A stretch of 64,000 nucleotides of DNA from Desulfovibrio intestinalis (lineage in GTDB: Bacteria; Desulfobacterota; Desulfovibrionia; Desulfovibrionales; Desulfovibrionaceae): assembly GCF_014202345.1 (NCBI RefSeq), contig NZ_JACHGO010000001.1, forward strand, positions 372,001 to 436,000, in the 5' to 3' direction. A program made the position numbers and the translations under genes. The notes under the pieces are model-generated. The model was not told the origin of the DNA and did not search any database. It saw nothing but the letters and a program-made list of their open reading frames with translations. Positions 30,836 through 39,357 of this stretch are shown here, in pieces. Within the stretch, counting starts at the first letter, position 1. Each line of letters starts with the position of its first letter.

Positions 30836-30856
30836 GTGGTAGCCCGGTGGTAGCCC
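30836..30856 (+). repeat. Integrase arm-type direct repeat near attR
   Basis: Identical to 2241-2261 (two GTGGTAGCCC units one base apart). A degenerate unit, GGTGGTAGACCC, is at about 30805. A short frame (30665-30853) ends here but has no support as a gene. Confidence 0.65.
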
Positions 30857-30864
30857 AACAGAAA

Positions 30865-30895
30865 AAGCCCTTACAGTGATTAGCTGTAAGGGCTT
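30865..30895 (-). terminator. Terminator supplied by the element to tRNA-Asn
   Basis: AAGCCCTTACAG pairs with CTGTAAGGGCTT (7-nt loop) and is followed on the minus strand by TTTTTC. It stands 9 bp past the tRNA 3' end but inside the element, so the element replaced the displaced chromosomal terminator (2053-2079) with a similar one. Confidence 0.8.
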
Positions 30896-30901
30896 GATTT
30901 C

Positions 30902-30950
30902 TTTGGCTCCCCGAGACGGACTTGAACCGCCAACCTAGTGATTAACAGTC
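30902..30950. other. attR: 49-bp repeat inside intact tRNA-Asn
   Basis: It is identical to 2087-2135. Here it forms the 3' part of the complete tRNA gene, from the anticodon loop onward, with three extra T beyond the CCA. Confidence 0.93.
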
Positions 30951-30979
30951 ACCCGCTCTGCCAATTGAGCTATCGGGGA
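30904..30979 (-). tRNA. tRNA-Asn (anticodon GTT)
   Basis: The 76-nt gene on the minus strand starts TCCCCGA and ends TCGGGGA-G-CCA, so the acceptor stem is perfect and CCA is encoded. The anticodon loop is CTGTTAA with GTT, and the T arm GGCGGTTCAAGTCCGTC is standard. It is the integration target of the element. Confidence 0.97.
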
Positions 30980-31048
30980 TCGTTCAGGCAAGAAAGTGTT
31001 TACGGAAAATCCCGGGTAAGGTCAAGCAAAAAATGTAAATAATTTGAA

Positions 31049-31678
31049 TCATATTTTTATAAGGCGCGTCAGCTTCTTTTCATACCGTTCAGCTTCGCTA
31101 TAAATACAACCGCAATAGGGCTGGCGGTACAGCTCCATTTCCTTGGATCTATCAATGCCTTCCTGCCAGTCTTCGCGAAAATCCCTGTACACGAAATCAG
31201 GCCCGGTGCCGTCTGCGCACGCCAGGCGTTCTCCTGCCTGCCTGATGACCTCGTGAGGCTGATAGCGTGAATAGAGCAGGCTGCTGCTCACAAAAGCGAA
31301 GCCAAGCCGTCTGGCTGTGGCAAATGCCGCCTCAATGCGGCTTGAGCAGCAATACGTGCAACGTTGGGGCGCGGTATCTCGTCCTGCTACGGCGCGCAAC
31401 CAGGATGTGATGTTCCAGCTGGCGTCATCATACAAAATGGGAATGCCCAGCCTTTCGGCGCATTCGCTCGCCGCATCCCTTCTGCGCAGGTATTCGGACA
31501 GGGGATGTATGTTGGGATTCATATACCAGGCTGTGACAGCAAAACCCTCATCAAGCAGCCGCGTGATCGGCATGACAGCGCAAGGGCCGCAACAAACGTG
31601 CAGCAGCAGGCTGCGCGCATCGCATTTGGGAGTAAATTCGTTCATATAGAGTTCGGGGGCGGCAGAGGGCATAGGCAC
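31049..31678 (-). CDS. queH: Epoxyqueuosine reductase QueH
   Basis: This 209-aa protein reduces epoxyqueuosine to queuosine in tRNA, a non-homologous alternative to QueG. It carries the QueH signatures LLLHVCCGPCAVMP, a second pair in QRCTYCCSSR, and YCGCIYSE near the C-terminus; these cysteines bind a 4Fe-4S cluster and metal. The TAWYMNPNIHPLSEY segment is also typical. Two in-frame ATGs (31678 and 31645) both lack a clear ribosome site; the longer is given. A perfect 12-bp hairpin separates it from the RNase gene. The length is normal for the family. Confidence 0.92.
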   Translation of the reverse strand: MPMPSAAPELYMNEFTPKCDARSLLLHVCCGPCAVMPITRLLDEGFAVTAWYMNPNIHPLSEYLRRRDAASECAERLGIPILYDDASWNITSWLRAVAGRDTAPQRCTYCCSSRIEAAFATARRLGFAFVSSSLLYSRYQPHEVIRQAGERLACADGTGPDFVYRDFREDWQEGIDRSKEMELYRQPYCGCIYSEAERYEKKLTRLIKI

Positions 31679-31697
31679 AGGAAGGTGAGCTTCAGCA

Positions 31698-31726
31698 GCC
31701 TCCGGAAAGGCGGGCTTTCCGGAGGC
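31698..31726. terminator. Perfect hairpin between the RNase gene and queH
   Basis: GCCTCCGGAAAG and its complement with a 5-nt loop, 19 bp past the RNase stop. There is no T run, so it may process or partly terminate the transcript before queH. Confidence 0.5.
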
Positions 31727-31744
31727 TATAATTTGCGCGGTCTG

Positions 31745-34681
31745 TTAAGGTCGCACGGATATTTCCAGACATTTGCTGTAGGCCTGCTCCATTTCACGCA
31801 AACTGTCGCGCTTATGGTTGAGCAGATACAGGGCGAGCTCAGGCGAGGCGCTATAGATGCACTTTTCTTTGCTTTCTGCGCGCATCATGCGGCGTAGTTC
31901 CCGCAAAACCTGAAGGGCCTGCCATTCAAGATTGCGGCGCTGGCCCGTGCCGCCGCATGCGGGGCAGGGTTCCATCGTGATGGCCAGTGCCGACGAACCT
32001 GTGCGCTGGCGCACCAGTTCCAAAAGGCCAAATGAACTCATGCGGCCCACATCGTGCCGGGCGCGATCATTTTTCATGATGGTGCGCAGGGTTTTTTCCA
32101 CTTCAATAACGTGCTTTTTGTCGCGCATTTCAATGAAGTCGATGACAACCTGCCCGCCGATATCGCGTAGCTTGAGGTGTCGGGCGATAGCTTCAGCGGC
32201 TTCCATATTTGTTTTATGGGCCATAGCTTCAAAGTTGCCCTTGCCGGAAATTTTGCCAGAGTTGATGTCAATGGCCATAAGAGCTTCGGTCTGGTCAAAG
32301 ACCAGCCGCCCGCCTGACGGCAGCAAGACTTCACGGGTGTAGATCTGGTCCAGCTGGCGGCGCAGGTTGAAGCGTTCCCACATGGAAGTGCGCGCATCGC
32401 TGTGCAGACGCACCAGATCGCTTTTGCGGGGGAACAGCAGATTGACGGTTTCGCGAATGCTCTGGGCCACGTCTTCGTTGTCCACCCATATTTCGCCCAC
32501 ATCTTCCGTCAGATAGTCACGCACCGCGCGTTCGGACAGTCCCGGCTCCTGGTAGATAAGGGAAGGGGCCGTAACTTCAGTGGCTTTTTTGCGTATATCG
32601 CGCCAGACGCGCTTCAAATACTGCAGGTCGTTCTTGAGCGTCGTTTTGGTGGTGCCTGCGCTGACCGTGCGTACTATGACGCCCAGACCCTGGCCGGGAT
32701 CAATACCGTTCATCATCTCGCGCAGGCGGGTGCGTTCTTCATCGTCGTCCACCTTGCGCGAAACCCCAATCTGTTCCTGTCCGGGGGTGAGCACAAGAAA
32801 ACGCCCGGCAAGGGACAGCCATGTGGTCAAAAACGCGCCCTTGCTGCCCGTGGGCTCCTTTACAACCTGTACAAGCACTTCCTGTCCGGCTTTAAGCACC
32901 TTCTGGATTGGCGGAAATTTTTTGCCCTTGGCGGGCTCATGATGCGTCAGCCAGTACTCGGGATGAATTTCGTCAATCTGCAAGAAACCGTTCTTGCCAG
33001 CACCGTAGCTGACAAAAGCGGCCTGAAGATTTGTGTCGATATTATGGATGACGCCCTTATAGATATTACCCTTGATCTTGCGCTGGTGCAGCATATCCAG
33101 ATAATATTCCAGCAACTGTCCGTCTTCTGTCAGAGCCACTTCGACCTGTTCGCCCGGCAGAACGCTGATGAACATGCGCCGACGTCCAGAGCCTGTCTCA
33201 GACTTTACCTTTCCCGCTACAGCTGCAGGAGCAGTTTTGTTGCTGGCAGGCCTGACAGCTTCGGACTTTCCTTTTTCTGAAGTATCGGCTGGCGATGGCG
33301 AGCGGGCCTGATCCGCTTCAGCCGTGGTCTGGCTCTGGCCGTTTTGTGCCACGGCGTCCTTTACATCGTCATCCGCAGCGTTGTCGGCAGATTGCATTTC
33401 GGCGGTATCGCCATTCTGCTCTTTTCTGCGGTTGCGCCCGCGTCCACCGCGGCGTCCGCGTCTATTCTTGCGGCGCGGGGCATCGCCGGAACCTTCAGTG
33501 TGTCCGTCTGCATCCTGCGAATCGGTCGTAGCTACAAGCGCAAGGGTTTCAGAGCCTGTAATGGCAAGAGATTCACGGCTGGTGATAGCCAGCTTTTCAC
33601 CGGAAGCCAGAGCCAGTACCTCACTACTTGAGGTGGCTGTGGCAGTGAGCGAAAAAATCTGGTCTTCAAAAGCAGTTACAGGACTGACTGCCCGTGCGGC
33701 CTGAGAGGGCTTCTGACCCGCATTGGCAGGAGAATCGGGTACATTCTGGGGCTGGGCTGCATTAGCTGAGGCGGGGGAAGCAGGGGAAATTTTATTTTCA
33801 ATATGTGCAGCAGGCTTTCCGGTGGAGCTTTGAGCAGCCGTTTTTTTGCGGGGGGCTGCGGTGCGCGCTCTGGTAGAAGGGCGGGGCTTGGGCGCGCCAG
33901 AAGACCTAGTGTCAGTTCCGGGGCCGCCAGCAGCGGTTTTGCCCAGTTCTGCGCTGGCAGGCTTGCCAGCAGCGCTCTTGGATGCATCGGGCTTGATGGC
34001 TTCTGTTTTGGCAACATCGGGCCTAGCCGGAGCTTTGGACTCATCGGCCTTGGGGGAGCGGCTCTTGGCGGCAACGCTCACGCCGGCAGGAGTTTTTTCC
34101 TGGGCGGCTGCCACCGAAGCTGTCTTGGCGCTTGCTTTTGCAGGGGCTGCGGTATCCTTGCCCGTTTTGGCCGTTGGCTTTCTACCGCGAGCGGCGGCTG
34201 GCTTGGCGGTATTTTTTTTGCCAGAGTCAGCAGTAACAGATGTTGAAGCATCGGCCTTGGGGGCAGAGGTCTTTTCCGCGCTTTTGGCTGTGGCTTTGTC
34301 CGCACTGGCAGTGGCAGGCTCTGCTGATTTTGCAGGTTTTACCGCTGCACCGGACACACTGCCTGGCTTTTCGGCCTTGGCTGTATCAGGCGTTGCGCTT
34401 TTTTTACTGGCAACTGCTTTGCCTGCTGGCCTTCTGGTAGCTTTGGCCGTGGTAGCTTTGGGCGCGGAGTCCGCACTGGCGGATGAAGAGGAATCCTTGG
34501 GAGATGTATTGGAAGCAGGGGAGGAGGGAGGCGAAGTTTTTTCCGCCTTTTTGGCAGATGCTGCGGGGGCAGTAGCTGTCTTTCCTCTGGCAGGGGTGCG
34601 TGTTTTGGGTTTTGAGGGTTTCGGGCTTGTTTCGCCTGAATTTTTGGTCTCTGTCACGGGGGTTTCTTGGTCTTTGGTCAT
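31745..34681 (-). CDS. Ribonuclease E/G with long N-terminal low-complexity extension
   Basis: The 978-aa enzyme would start mRNA decay and process stable RNA. The catalytic part begins near residue 500: S1-like KGNIYKGVIHNIDTNLQAAF (about 535), the metal-binding aspartates in LMAIDINSGK (about 802) and VVIDFIEM, and the Zn-link CPACGGTG (about 906). Residues 1-490 are extremely rich in Ala, Lys, Pro, Ser and Thr and include an arginine-rich stretch, RRKNRRGRRGGRGRNRRK, likely to bind RNA. In E. coli the disordered scaffold is at the C-terminus; here it is N-terminal. AAGGA lies 5 bases before the ATG at 34681. The next gene upstream is separated by 330 bp. Confidence 0.92.
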   Translation of the reverse strand: MTKDQETPVTETKNSGETSPKPSKPKTRTPARGKTATAPAASAKKAEKTSPPSSPASNTSPKDSSSSASADSAPKATTAKATRRPAGKAVASKKSATPDTAKAEKPGSVSGAAVKPAKSAEPATASADKATAKSAEKTSAPKADASTSVTADSGKKNTAKPAAARGRKPTAKTGKDTAAPAKASAKTASVAAAQEKTPAGVSVAAKSRSPKADESKAPARPDVAKTEAIKPDASKSAAGKPASAELGKTAAGGPGTDTRSSGAPKPRPSTRARTAAPRKKTAAQSSTGKPAAHIENKISPASPASANAAQPQNVPDSPANAGQKPSQAARAVSPVTAFEDQIFSLTATATSSSEVLALASGEKLAITSRESLAITGSETLALVATTDSQDADGHTEGSGDAPRRKNRRGRRGGRGRNRRKEQNGDTAEMQSADNAADDDVKDAVAQNGQSQTTAEADQARSPSPADTSEKGKSEAVRPASNKTAPAAVAGKVKSETGSGRRRMFISVLPGEQVEVALTEDGQLLEYYLDMLHQRKIKGNIYKGVIHNIDTNLQAAFVSYGAGKNGFLQIDEIHPEYWLTHHEPAKGKKFPPIQKVLKAGQEVLVQVVKEPTGSKGAFLTTWLSLAGRFLVLTPGQEQIGVSRKVDDDEERTRLREMMNGIDPGQGLGVIVRTVSAGTTKTTLKNDLQYLKRVWRDIRKKATEVTAPSLIYQEPGLSERAVRDYLTEDVGEIWVDNEDVAQSIRETVNLLFPRKSDLVRLHSDARTSMWERFNLRRQLDQIYTREVLLPSGGRLVFDQTEALMAIDINSGKISGKGNFEAMAHKTNMEAAEAIARHLKLRDIGGQVVIDFIEMRDKKHVIEVEKTLRTIMKNDRARHDVGRMSSFGLLELVRQRTGSSALAITMEPCPACGGTGQRRNLEWQALQVLRELRRMMRAESKEKCIYSASPELALYLLNHKRDSLREMEQAYSKCLEISVRP

Positions 34682-34942
34682 GAACATCCTTTGTCTGCGG
34701 GGCGGGTTCGCCTCCACGAAAAATTTCAGCAGCATGCCTGAATTTCATGAGAAATTTACCGCAGCAGCACCGTGTGGCGCGCTTTTGCAGTAGGCATACT
34801 AGTCTGCTTGTTGGAGAGTACGTTTTTTTGAAAAATATGCAAGCTTTCCTGTGGAATGCGGGGGATGCAGGGCCGTCCGCACATGGCTAATACAAATATT
34901 TTTTTAGTTATTTCAAATACACTGCGCAGACTTTATTTGTCA

Positions 34943-34980
34943 TAAAAAATACCGCCCGGTTTTGAATTCGGGCGGCATTT
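34943..34980 (-). terminator. Terminator of the phosphoesterase gene
   Basis: ACCGCCCG pairs with CGGGCGGC, followed on the minus strand by TATTTTTTATG. It is 36 bp past the stop at 35016. The remaining 34682-34942 stretch shows no gene and probably carries the RNase E/G promoter and leader. Confidence 0.8.
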
Positions 34981-35015
34981 TTATATTCATGCTGGGGGGC
35001 AGGCGAGTCTGCCCT

Positions 35016-35705
35016 CTAATCTTCTTCAAGAACCTTGAGTTCTGCGGATAACTGGCCGGAGTTATAGCGCAAAAGTACATAACCGCCCTGAGCCAGAGCG
35101 CCGGGGTTAACAACAATGGTGCGCCCTACGCGGTCTACAGCCCGTGCTTCATGAATGTGACCGCACAGGCAGATGTCCGGCTGGGCTTCTTCAAGAAATT
35201 CGCGCACTGCTGTGGAGCCGACATGTATATCGCCGGGAATAACGTCGCAAGCTGTGTCCCTGGGCGGATTATGCGAGACAAGCACGCTGTGCGGATAGGT
35301 CCGCGCCTTTTGCCAGCAGCCTTCAAGCCATGCGGCGAAAGTTGACTCTGGAAATTCGCTGGGCGTGCCGAAAGGTGTGAAGGTCGAAGCGCCAACACCA
35401 AAAATAGCCGTATCCGGCGTAAGTTCGCGTGTGACGGTATGCAGGTTCCAGCCCTTTTCACTAAGCCACTGGTCTACTTCCGGGCGGTCCATATTGCCTA
35501 TCTGTGCAAGAATCATAGAATTATGGCTGCGCAAGGAGTCCATCACCAGCTCTGCCTGTTTGACGCTGCCCGTCACCGTGAGGTCGCCGGTGACGATGAT
35601 GCCGTCAGCCTGGCCCAGTTCAGGAATTTGGGCAAAACGTTCAGTTTCGTCGTGGATGTCGCCCACAGCGATCCAGAGGTAGTCCTGAGTGTCAGAGCTT
35701 GGCAT
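35016..35705 (-). CDS. Metallophosphoesterase
   Basis: This 229-aa protein has the calcineurin-like order: AVGDIHD (D-x-H), IVTGDLT (GD), IGNMD (GN-D), LVSHNPP, CGHIHEAR and NPGAL. These motifs bind two metal ions. The substrate cannot be told; small relatives include YfcE-type phosphodiesterases and nucleotide phosphatases. AAAGGA stands about 10 bases before the ATG at 35705; a longer frame up to 35750 has no ribosome site. It diverges from the cyclo-ligase gene with a 72-bp gap. Confidence 0.87.
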   Translation of the reverse strand: MPSSDTQDYLWIAVGDIHDETERFAQIPELGQADGIIVTGDLTVTGSVKQAELVMDSLRSHNSMILAQIGNMDRPEVDQWLSEKGWNLHTVTRELTPDTAIFGVGASTFTPFGTPSEFPESTFAAWLEGCWQKARTYPHSVLVSHNPPRDTACDVIPGDIHVGSTAVREFLEEAQPDICLCGHIHEARAVDRVGRTIVVNPGALAQGGYVLLRYNSGQLSAELKVLEED

Positions 35706-35777
35706 GGCAGTGTGTCCTTTGTTATAGTAACGCTTCAATGATGCTGCCATACTTCAGTACATAAGGAAAGGCCCGGC

Positions 35778-36473
35778 ATGAGTGAAAAAAACACGGTACA
35801 AGGCGATTGCATGTCCGTACCGCCCGCCTCGCCGGGATCGCCGGGCGAACTGGCCGAACGCAAGCAAGCGCTGCGTGAACGCATGAGCACGCTGCGGCGT
35901 GAACAGCCCGCCCATCTTGCGGAAAAGCGTGCCGAGGCAGCGCAAAAGAATCTGCTTATGGCTGACTGTTGGCGCAGGGCGTCTTCGGTGGCGCTCTATG
36001 TTGGCATCAAGGACGAGATGGACACCAGCCTGCTGCTTGATGCCGCGTGGAACGAAGGGCGCACGCTCTGGCTGCCGCGTGTGCGGCGCGGGCAACCCGG
36101 TATTATGGATTTTGTGGCTTGCTCCAGCCGTGAACAGCTGCGGCCCGGGCCCTTTGGCCTGCTTGAGCCTGATACAGATTTGCCGGGCGTTGGCCCGGAA
36201 GATGTGGCCGCCGGGGCAGCGCACGCGGCCTCTTCTGGCAGCGGTAATGTATTTGCCCCCCAGCTGATGATTTTGCCTGGCCTGGCTTTTGACCTTACAG
36301 GCGGGCGCCTTGGTTACGGCGGCGGTTATTATGACCGCTTTTTAGAGGCCGGGCTTGACTGCCCCCGTCTAGGGTTTTGTTTTGATTTTCAGCTTGTTCC
36401 TTCTCTTCCTCTGGCCCCCTGGGACCAGCGGGTTCACCATTTATGCACTGAAGAGCGTATGCTGTGTCTATAA
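35778..36473 (+). CDS. 5-formyltetrahydrofolate cyclo-ligase
   Basis: This 231-aa ATP-dependent enzyme turns 5-formyl-THF into 5,10-methenyl-THF and returns folate to the C1 pool. The diagnostic C-terminal box is intact: LPGLAFDLTGGRLGYGGGYYDRFL. The N-terminal K-x-x-LR helix (ERKQALRERMSTLRR) is also present. A short Ala/Ser/Gly insertion (residues 137-155) separates two strands. GGAAAGG precedes the ATG. It overlaps the next gene by 10 bp, so the two are coupled. Confidence 0.9.
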   Translation: MSEKNTVQGDCMSVPPASPGSPGELAERKQALRERMSTLRREQPAHLAEKRAEAAQKNLLMADCWRRASSVALYVGIKDEMDTSLLLDAAWNEGRTLWLPRVRRGQPGIMDFVACSSREQLRPGPFGLLEPDTDLPGVGPEDVAAGAAHAASSGSGNVFAPQLMILPGLAFDLTGGRLGYGGGYYDRFLEAGLDCPRLGFCFDFQLVPSLPLAPWDQRVHHLCTEERMLCL

Positions 36474-37222
36474 GCTATATACCCTTTGTGTTTCCCGGTC
36501 TGGATTCTGTGCGCTGCATCTTTCAGACCCGCCCTGGCGGTGTTTGTCACGGAGAATACGGCGGCGGCAATATTTCTTTCAGCGTGGGGGATGATGCGGC
36601 GCTCGTCACGGCCAATCGCGAAAACATGCTGGCAAGTCTGCAACCTCAGGGCTTGTGCCAATGGGCTGAATTGTTGCAGGTGCACGGCGATGTAATGGCC
36701 TTTGAGCCCGCTCCGGTAGCCTGCAATGCAACAACGCAGGAAGAGGGCGACGGCATGGCCACGGCAGAGCCCGGTATGGGGCTGCTCATAAAGACGGCGG
36801 ATTGCCAGCCCATTTTGCTTGCCCACAAAAGCGGCAAATATGTGGCGGCCATGCACGCGGGCTGGCGTGGCAACCGTTGTGATTTTCCCCTGTCGGGCGT
36901 GGTGCGTTTTTGTGAGCGCTATGACATCAAACCGCAGGACGTGTTTGCTGTCCGGGGGCCGAGCCTTGGCCCCGGCAAAGCGGAATTTGTCAATTTTGAC
37001 AGGGAATGGGGGGCACAGTTCAGCCCCTGGTTCGATGCAAGCAATAATACTATGGACCTCTGGGGATTAACCCGTCATCAGCTTGTGCAGGCCGGAATTC
37101 CAGTGCGCAATATTTTTGGCCTCGACCTCTGCACGGCCAGCAATAACTACCAGTTTTTCTCGTACCGCTGCGCCAAAGCTTCCGGTCGCCAGGCCAGCAT
37201 CATCTGGATTCAGAAAAACTGA
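36464..37222 (+). CDS. pgeF: YfiH/PgeF-type purine nucleoside phosphorylase (laccase domain)
   Basis: This 252-aa protein of the multicopper-oxidase-like DUF152 family has its metal-binding triad: histidine in LLQVHGD, cysteine in TADCQP and histidine in MHAGWRGN. Family members act on purine nucleosides and can correct peptidoglycan composition. The likely start is a GTG at 36464 inside the cyclo-ligase 3' end. The C-terminal LCTASNNYQFFSYRCAK is also characteristic. A strong terminator follows, so the operon is two genes. Confidence 0.88.
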   Translation: MSISYIPFVFPGLDSVRCIFQTRPGGVCHGEYGGGNISFSVGDDAALVTANRENMLASLQPQGLCQWAELLQVHGDVMAFEPAPVACNATTQEEGDGMATAEPGMGLLIKTADCQPILLAHKSGKYVAAMHAGWRGNRCDFPLSGVVRFCERYDIKPQDVFAVRGPSLGPGKAEFVNFDREWGAQFSPWFDASNNTMDLWGLTRHQLVQAGIPVRNIFGLDLCTASNNYQFFSYRCAKASGRQASIIWIQKN

Positions 37223-37259
37223 AGGTCGCTTTAGACAGCTCTGATAATTGGGGTGTCGG

Positions 37260-37326
37260 ACGGTTCTTTTCATTTTAGTGGAGCGTTCTTGCCGCACTTC
37301 ACCGCAATGAAAAGAACCGTTTTTTT
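37260..37326 (+). terminator. Rho-independent terminator after pgeF
   Basis: ACGGTTCTTTTCATT pairs with AATGAAAAGAACCGT and a seven-T run follows. The loop is 31 nt long and can fold further. Confidence 0.9.
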
Positions 37327-37343
37327 GCTATCGGCAATACTAG

Positions 37344-38966
37344 TTATTCAGAGTGATTTTTGCCAGCGGGTTGAGTGGCCTCATGCAATCTCCTGCGTTT
37401 GAGGCCAGACAACAGTTGAACTGCCACTTCCGGAGCATAATAGGATTCGGCGAGGGCTGCCGTGTGCACAATATGGCGGTCTTCAAGCAGGCCTTTAAGT
37501 ACAGCATCCAGTAGTTCGGGCAGCAATTCCCCGCCCAGGTCTCCCGCCGCCTTCAGCAAAAGGTCCATACTTTCTGGGCTGGGTGACAGATTCCAGGACA
37601 TATGTGCCAGCTCCAGAGCCGTGTCCGGGCAGAGATCAGGTGTCTGCTTCCAGAATCCGGTGTCCATACTTCTGCCCAGCGCGTAAAAAATATGGGCCAG
37701 CACCAGAAACATATCCGCTTCGTTGTGAGCTGCTGCCAATAGCGGCAGGATATGTTTGTGACGTATCAGCTGCGCCTTGGGCATGTTTTCCACCGCTCGT
37801 GCAACCGCAATTTGGGCCAGGGGCACGTTATTTTCGGCCAGATGGGCCATGCCAAGTTTAAGACCGGCAAGAAGCCTGTCGCCAGCATCACACGCGGCCT
37901 GATACAACTCTTTGGCTTGGCCGATGCGGCCCTGCCGCAGGTTCATGTCTGCAAGAGTGCGCAACGCATCTGCCGCGCTGCTTGTCGGCTGATTCTTGTC
38001 GCCTGGCTGCGCCAGCACGGCAACCTGTTTCAAACTCTGCATTGCTGGTAAGGCATGCCCGCCGAACCGCAGGCAGCGCAGGCAATGCGCCTTGGCTTCG
38101 CCATACTGGCGTTCTGTGGCGCTAGGCCGCGCCGTGCGCGCGCTATTGTTTTCAAGAGCAGACAGCATTTGGGCCGCACGAATCTCTGAAGTATGTTTTT
38201 GGCGACAAATGCTTTGCCCTGCCTGAGCGATGGGCGCGTAGGTTTCTGGCCGCTCCAGAATGCGCTTCACCAAGGGGAGGAGCGTTTGCGGCGTGTAACA
38301 GACAAGGTGCTGTCCGTCGGTAAAATGCTGCTGCGTGCCAGCACCCCAGGCTTCGGTAAGTAGCAGGCTGCCTGAGGCAAGCCCCTGAAAAATTCGCAGG
38401 GTGAGTCCGTCAAAAAGGTTTTCGTTCAGGACTATTCGGGATTCTGAAAAAATATCAAGCATTTCTCTGTTGCTGACGTCCTGACGGATGTGCACGTCAT
38501 AGTTTTGCAACAGCAGGTTGAGGATGTTGTATCTTTTGGGTCGTTGCGGGGTATTGGTACCTACAAAGGAGATATCGTATTTTTTTTGCGGTGGTGGAGA
38601 CCGGAACTCCGCCTTCTGAGCACAGAGAGGCAGCCATAAAGCCTTGATTCCAGCTTTGCGCAGGGTTGAGACCGTTTCTAGCTGATCGACGAAAACATCG
38701 TCGAAGGCCTTGCAGATATGTTCGAGCCAGAAAGCGTTGATGCTTGAGTCAATGCAGTATGCCGCCAGACGGGTTTGGCATTGATGCAGGTCAGAAGGAA
38801 GTTTTTTGCCTCCAAAAAGTTCCACCAGCACGATGTCCACTTGAGAGTCTAAGCTGGCGAGGGTTTGTGTGAGGTTTTTCTCCCTGTAAGGCGAAAGATC
38901 AATGAGCGTGTGCCCCAGGCTTTGAAGGCCTTCTTTCAGGAAAAATCCGTCATACGCAATGTTCAT
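37344..38966 (-). CDS. CgeB-like glycosyltransferase with TPR-like C-half
   Basis: This 540-aa protein has an N-terminal GT-B half: MNIAYDGFF, a KYDISFVGTN strand, IVLNENLFDGLTLRIFQGLASGSLLLTE and the DGQHLVCY segment, as in CgeB-like and surface-polysaccharide or maf-type transferases. From about residue 290 the rest is helical with repeats of the tetratricopeptide kind (RTLADMNLRQGRIGQAKELYQAACDAG and following). Sugar donor and acceptor are unknown. The ATG at 38966 has AGGG 8 bases upstream. It diverges from the riboswitch operon. Confidence 0.72.
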   Translation of the reverse strand: MNIAYDGFFLKEGLQSLGHTLIDLSPYREKNLTQTLASLDSQVDIVLVELFGGKKLPSDLHQCQTRLAAYCIDSSINAFWLEHICKAFDDVFVDQLETVSTLRKAGIKALWLPLCAQKAEFRSPPPQKKYDISFVGTNTPQRPKRYNILNLLLQNYDVHIRQDVSNREMLDIFSESRIVLNENLFDGLTLRIFQGLASGSLLLTEAWGAGTQQHFTDGQHLVCYTPQTLLPLVKRILERPETYAPIAQAGQSICRQKHTSEIRAAQMLSALENNSARTARPSATERQYGEAKAHCLRCLRFGGHALPAMQSLKQVAVLAQPGDKNQPTSSAADALRTLADMNLRQGRIGQAKELYQAACDAGDRLLAGLKLGMAHLAENNVPLAQIAVARAVENMPKAQLIRHKHILPLLAAAHNEADMFLVLAHIFYALGRSMDTGFWKQTPDLCPDTALELAHMSWNLSPSPESMDLLLKAAGDLGGELLPELLDAVLKGLLEDRHIVHTAALAESYYAPEVAVQLLSGLKRRRLHEATQPAGKNHSE

Positions 38967-39107
38967 ATACATCCCTTCGAGATTTGTAAAAATCTCCCGC
39001 ATGTTAGCCCGGCAAAAGCGCAAAAACAATAGTGGTGTGGTGCTTTTTGTCCGGTTCTTTTGCATATGTTTGCCCGGCATTGACAGGCCTGCCGCCCCCG
39101 CCTACAG

Positions 39108-39264
39108 TAGGCGCGGCAATGGTAGCCGGGTTGCCCGGCTTGAAAAGGGAATCCCGTGAGATGCGGGAGCGGACCCGCCGCCGTAAGGCTCATGAACCTC
39201 GCACCATACAGCGCCACTGGAAACGGGAAGGCCGGTGAAAGGGAGCCAAGCCGGAAGACCTGCC
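39108..39264 (+). ncRNA. Cobalamin riboswitch
   Basis: The leader holds the B12-box layout: AAAAGGGAATCCCGTGAGAT, then GCGGACCCGCCGCCGTAA, CCACTGG, CGGGAAGGCCGG, and finally AGCCAAGCCGGAAGACCTGCC in shorter form (GCCAAGCC and GAAGACCTGCC). These match the conserved core and its P1 closing segment. It lies upstream of btuC and is followed by an intrinsic terminator. Cobalamin should lower expression of the uptake operon. Confidence 0.93.
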
Positions 39265-39357
39265 TTGCCCCACGGCCCCACTATTTTGTGACGGGCCGGG
39301 GTTGCGGCCTGAGCCGCCACGGCAACGGGATTTTGCCGGCAGGATTGAGGAAATACG

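Larger units (their letters stand above)
2087..30950. mobile_element. 28.8-kb tRNA-Asn integrative element
   Basis: The element is bounded by a perfect 49-bp direct repeat, has a tyrosine integrase 150 bp inside one end and leaves an intact tRNA-Asn at the other. Excision would release about 28.8 kb. Cargo is of plasmid and phage type: toxin-antitoxin pairs, ERF recombinase, Fe-S nuclease, AAA/vWA proteins, a restriction-type operon, ParB, a primase-helicase, iteron-like repeats and two IS elements. I see no relaxase, coupling protein, type IV secretion or capsid gene. It is therefore either a non-conjugative integrated plasmid, a mobilisable element helped from outside, or a decayed one. Confidence 0.9.

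Noticed and set aside
30665-30853. 62-codon frame between the AT-rich gene and attR
   Set aside because: It ends inside the arm-type repeat, has no ribosome site or domain and looks like an accidental opening.
2087-30950. The island as a prophage
   Set aside because: ERF and integrase occur in phages, but there is no terminase, portal, capsid, tail or lysis gene, and replication and partition genes are of plasmid type.
33846-34793. Long plus-strand frame of 315 codons opposite the RNase E/G N-terminal region
   Set aside because: It is the complement of a low-complexity Ala/Lys/Pro-rich coding stretch with high GC at third positions, which keeps other frames open. No ribosome site or family.
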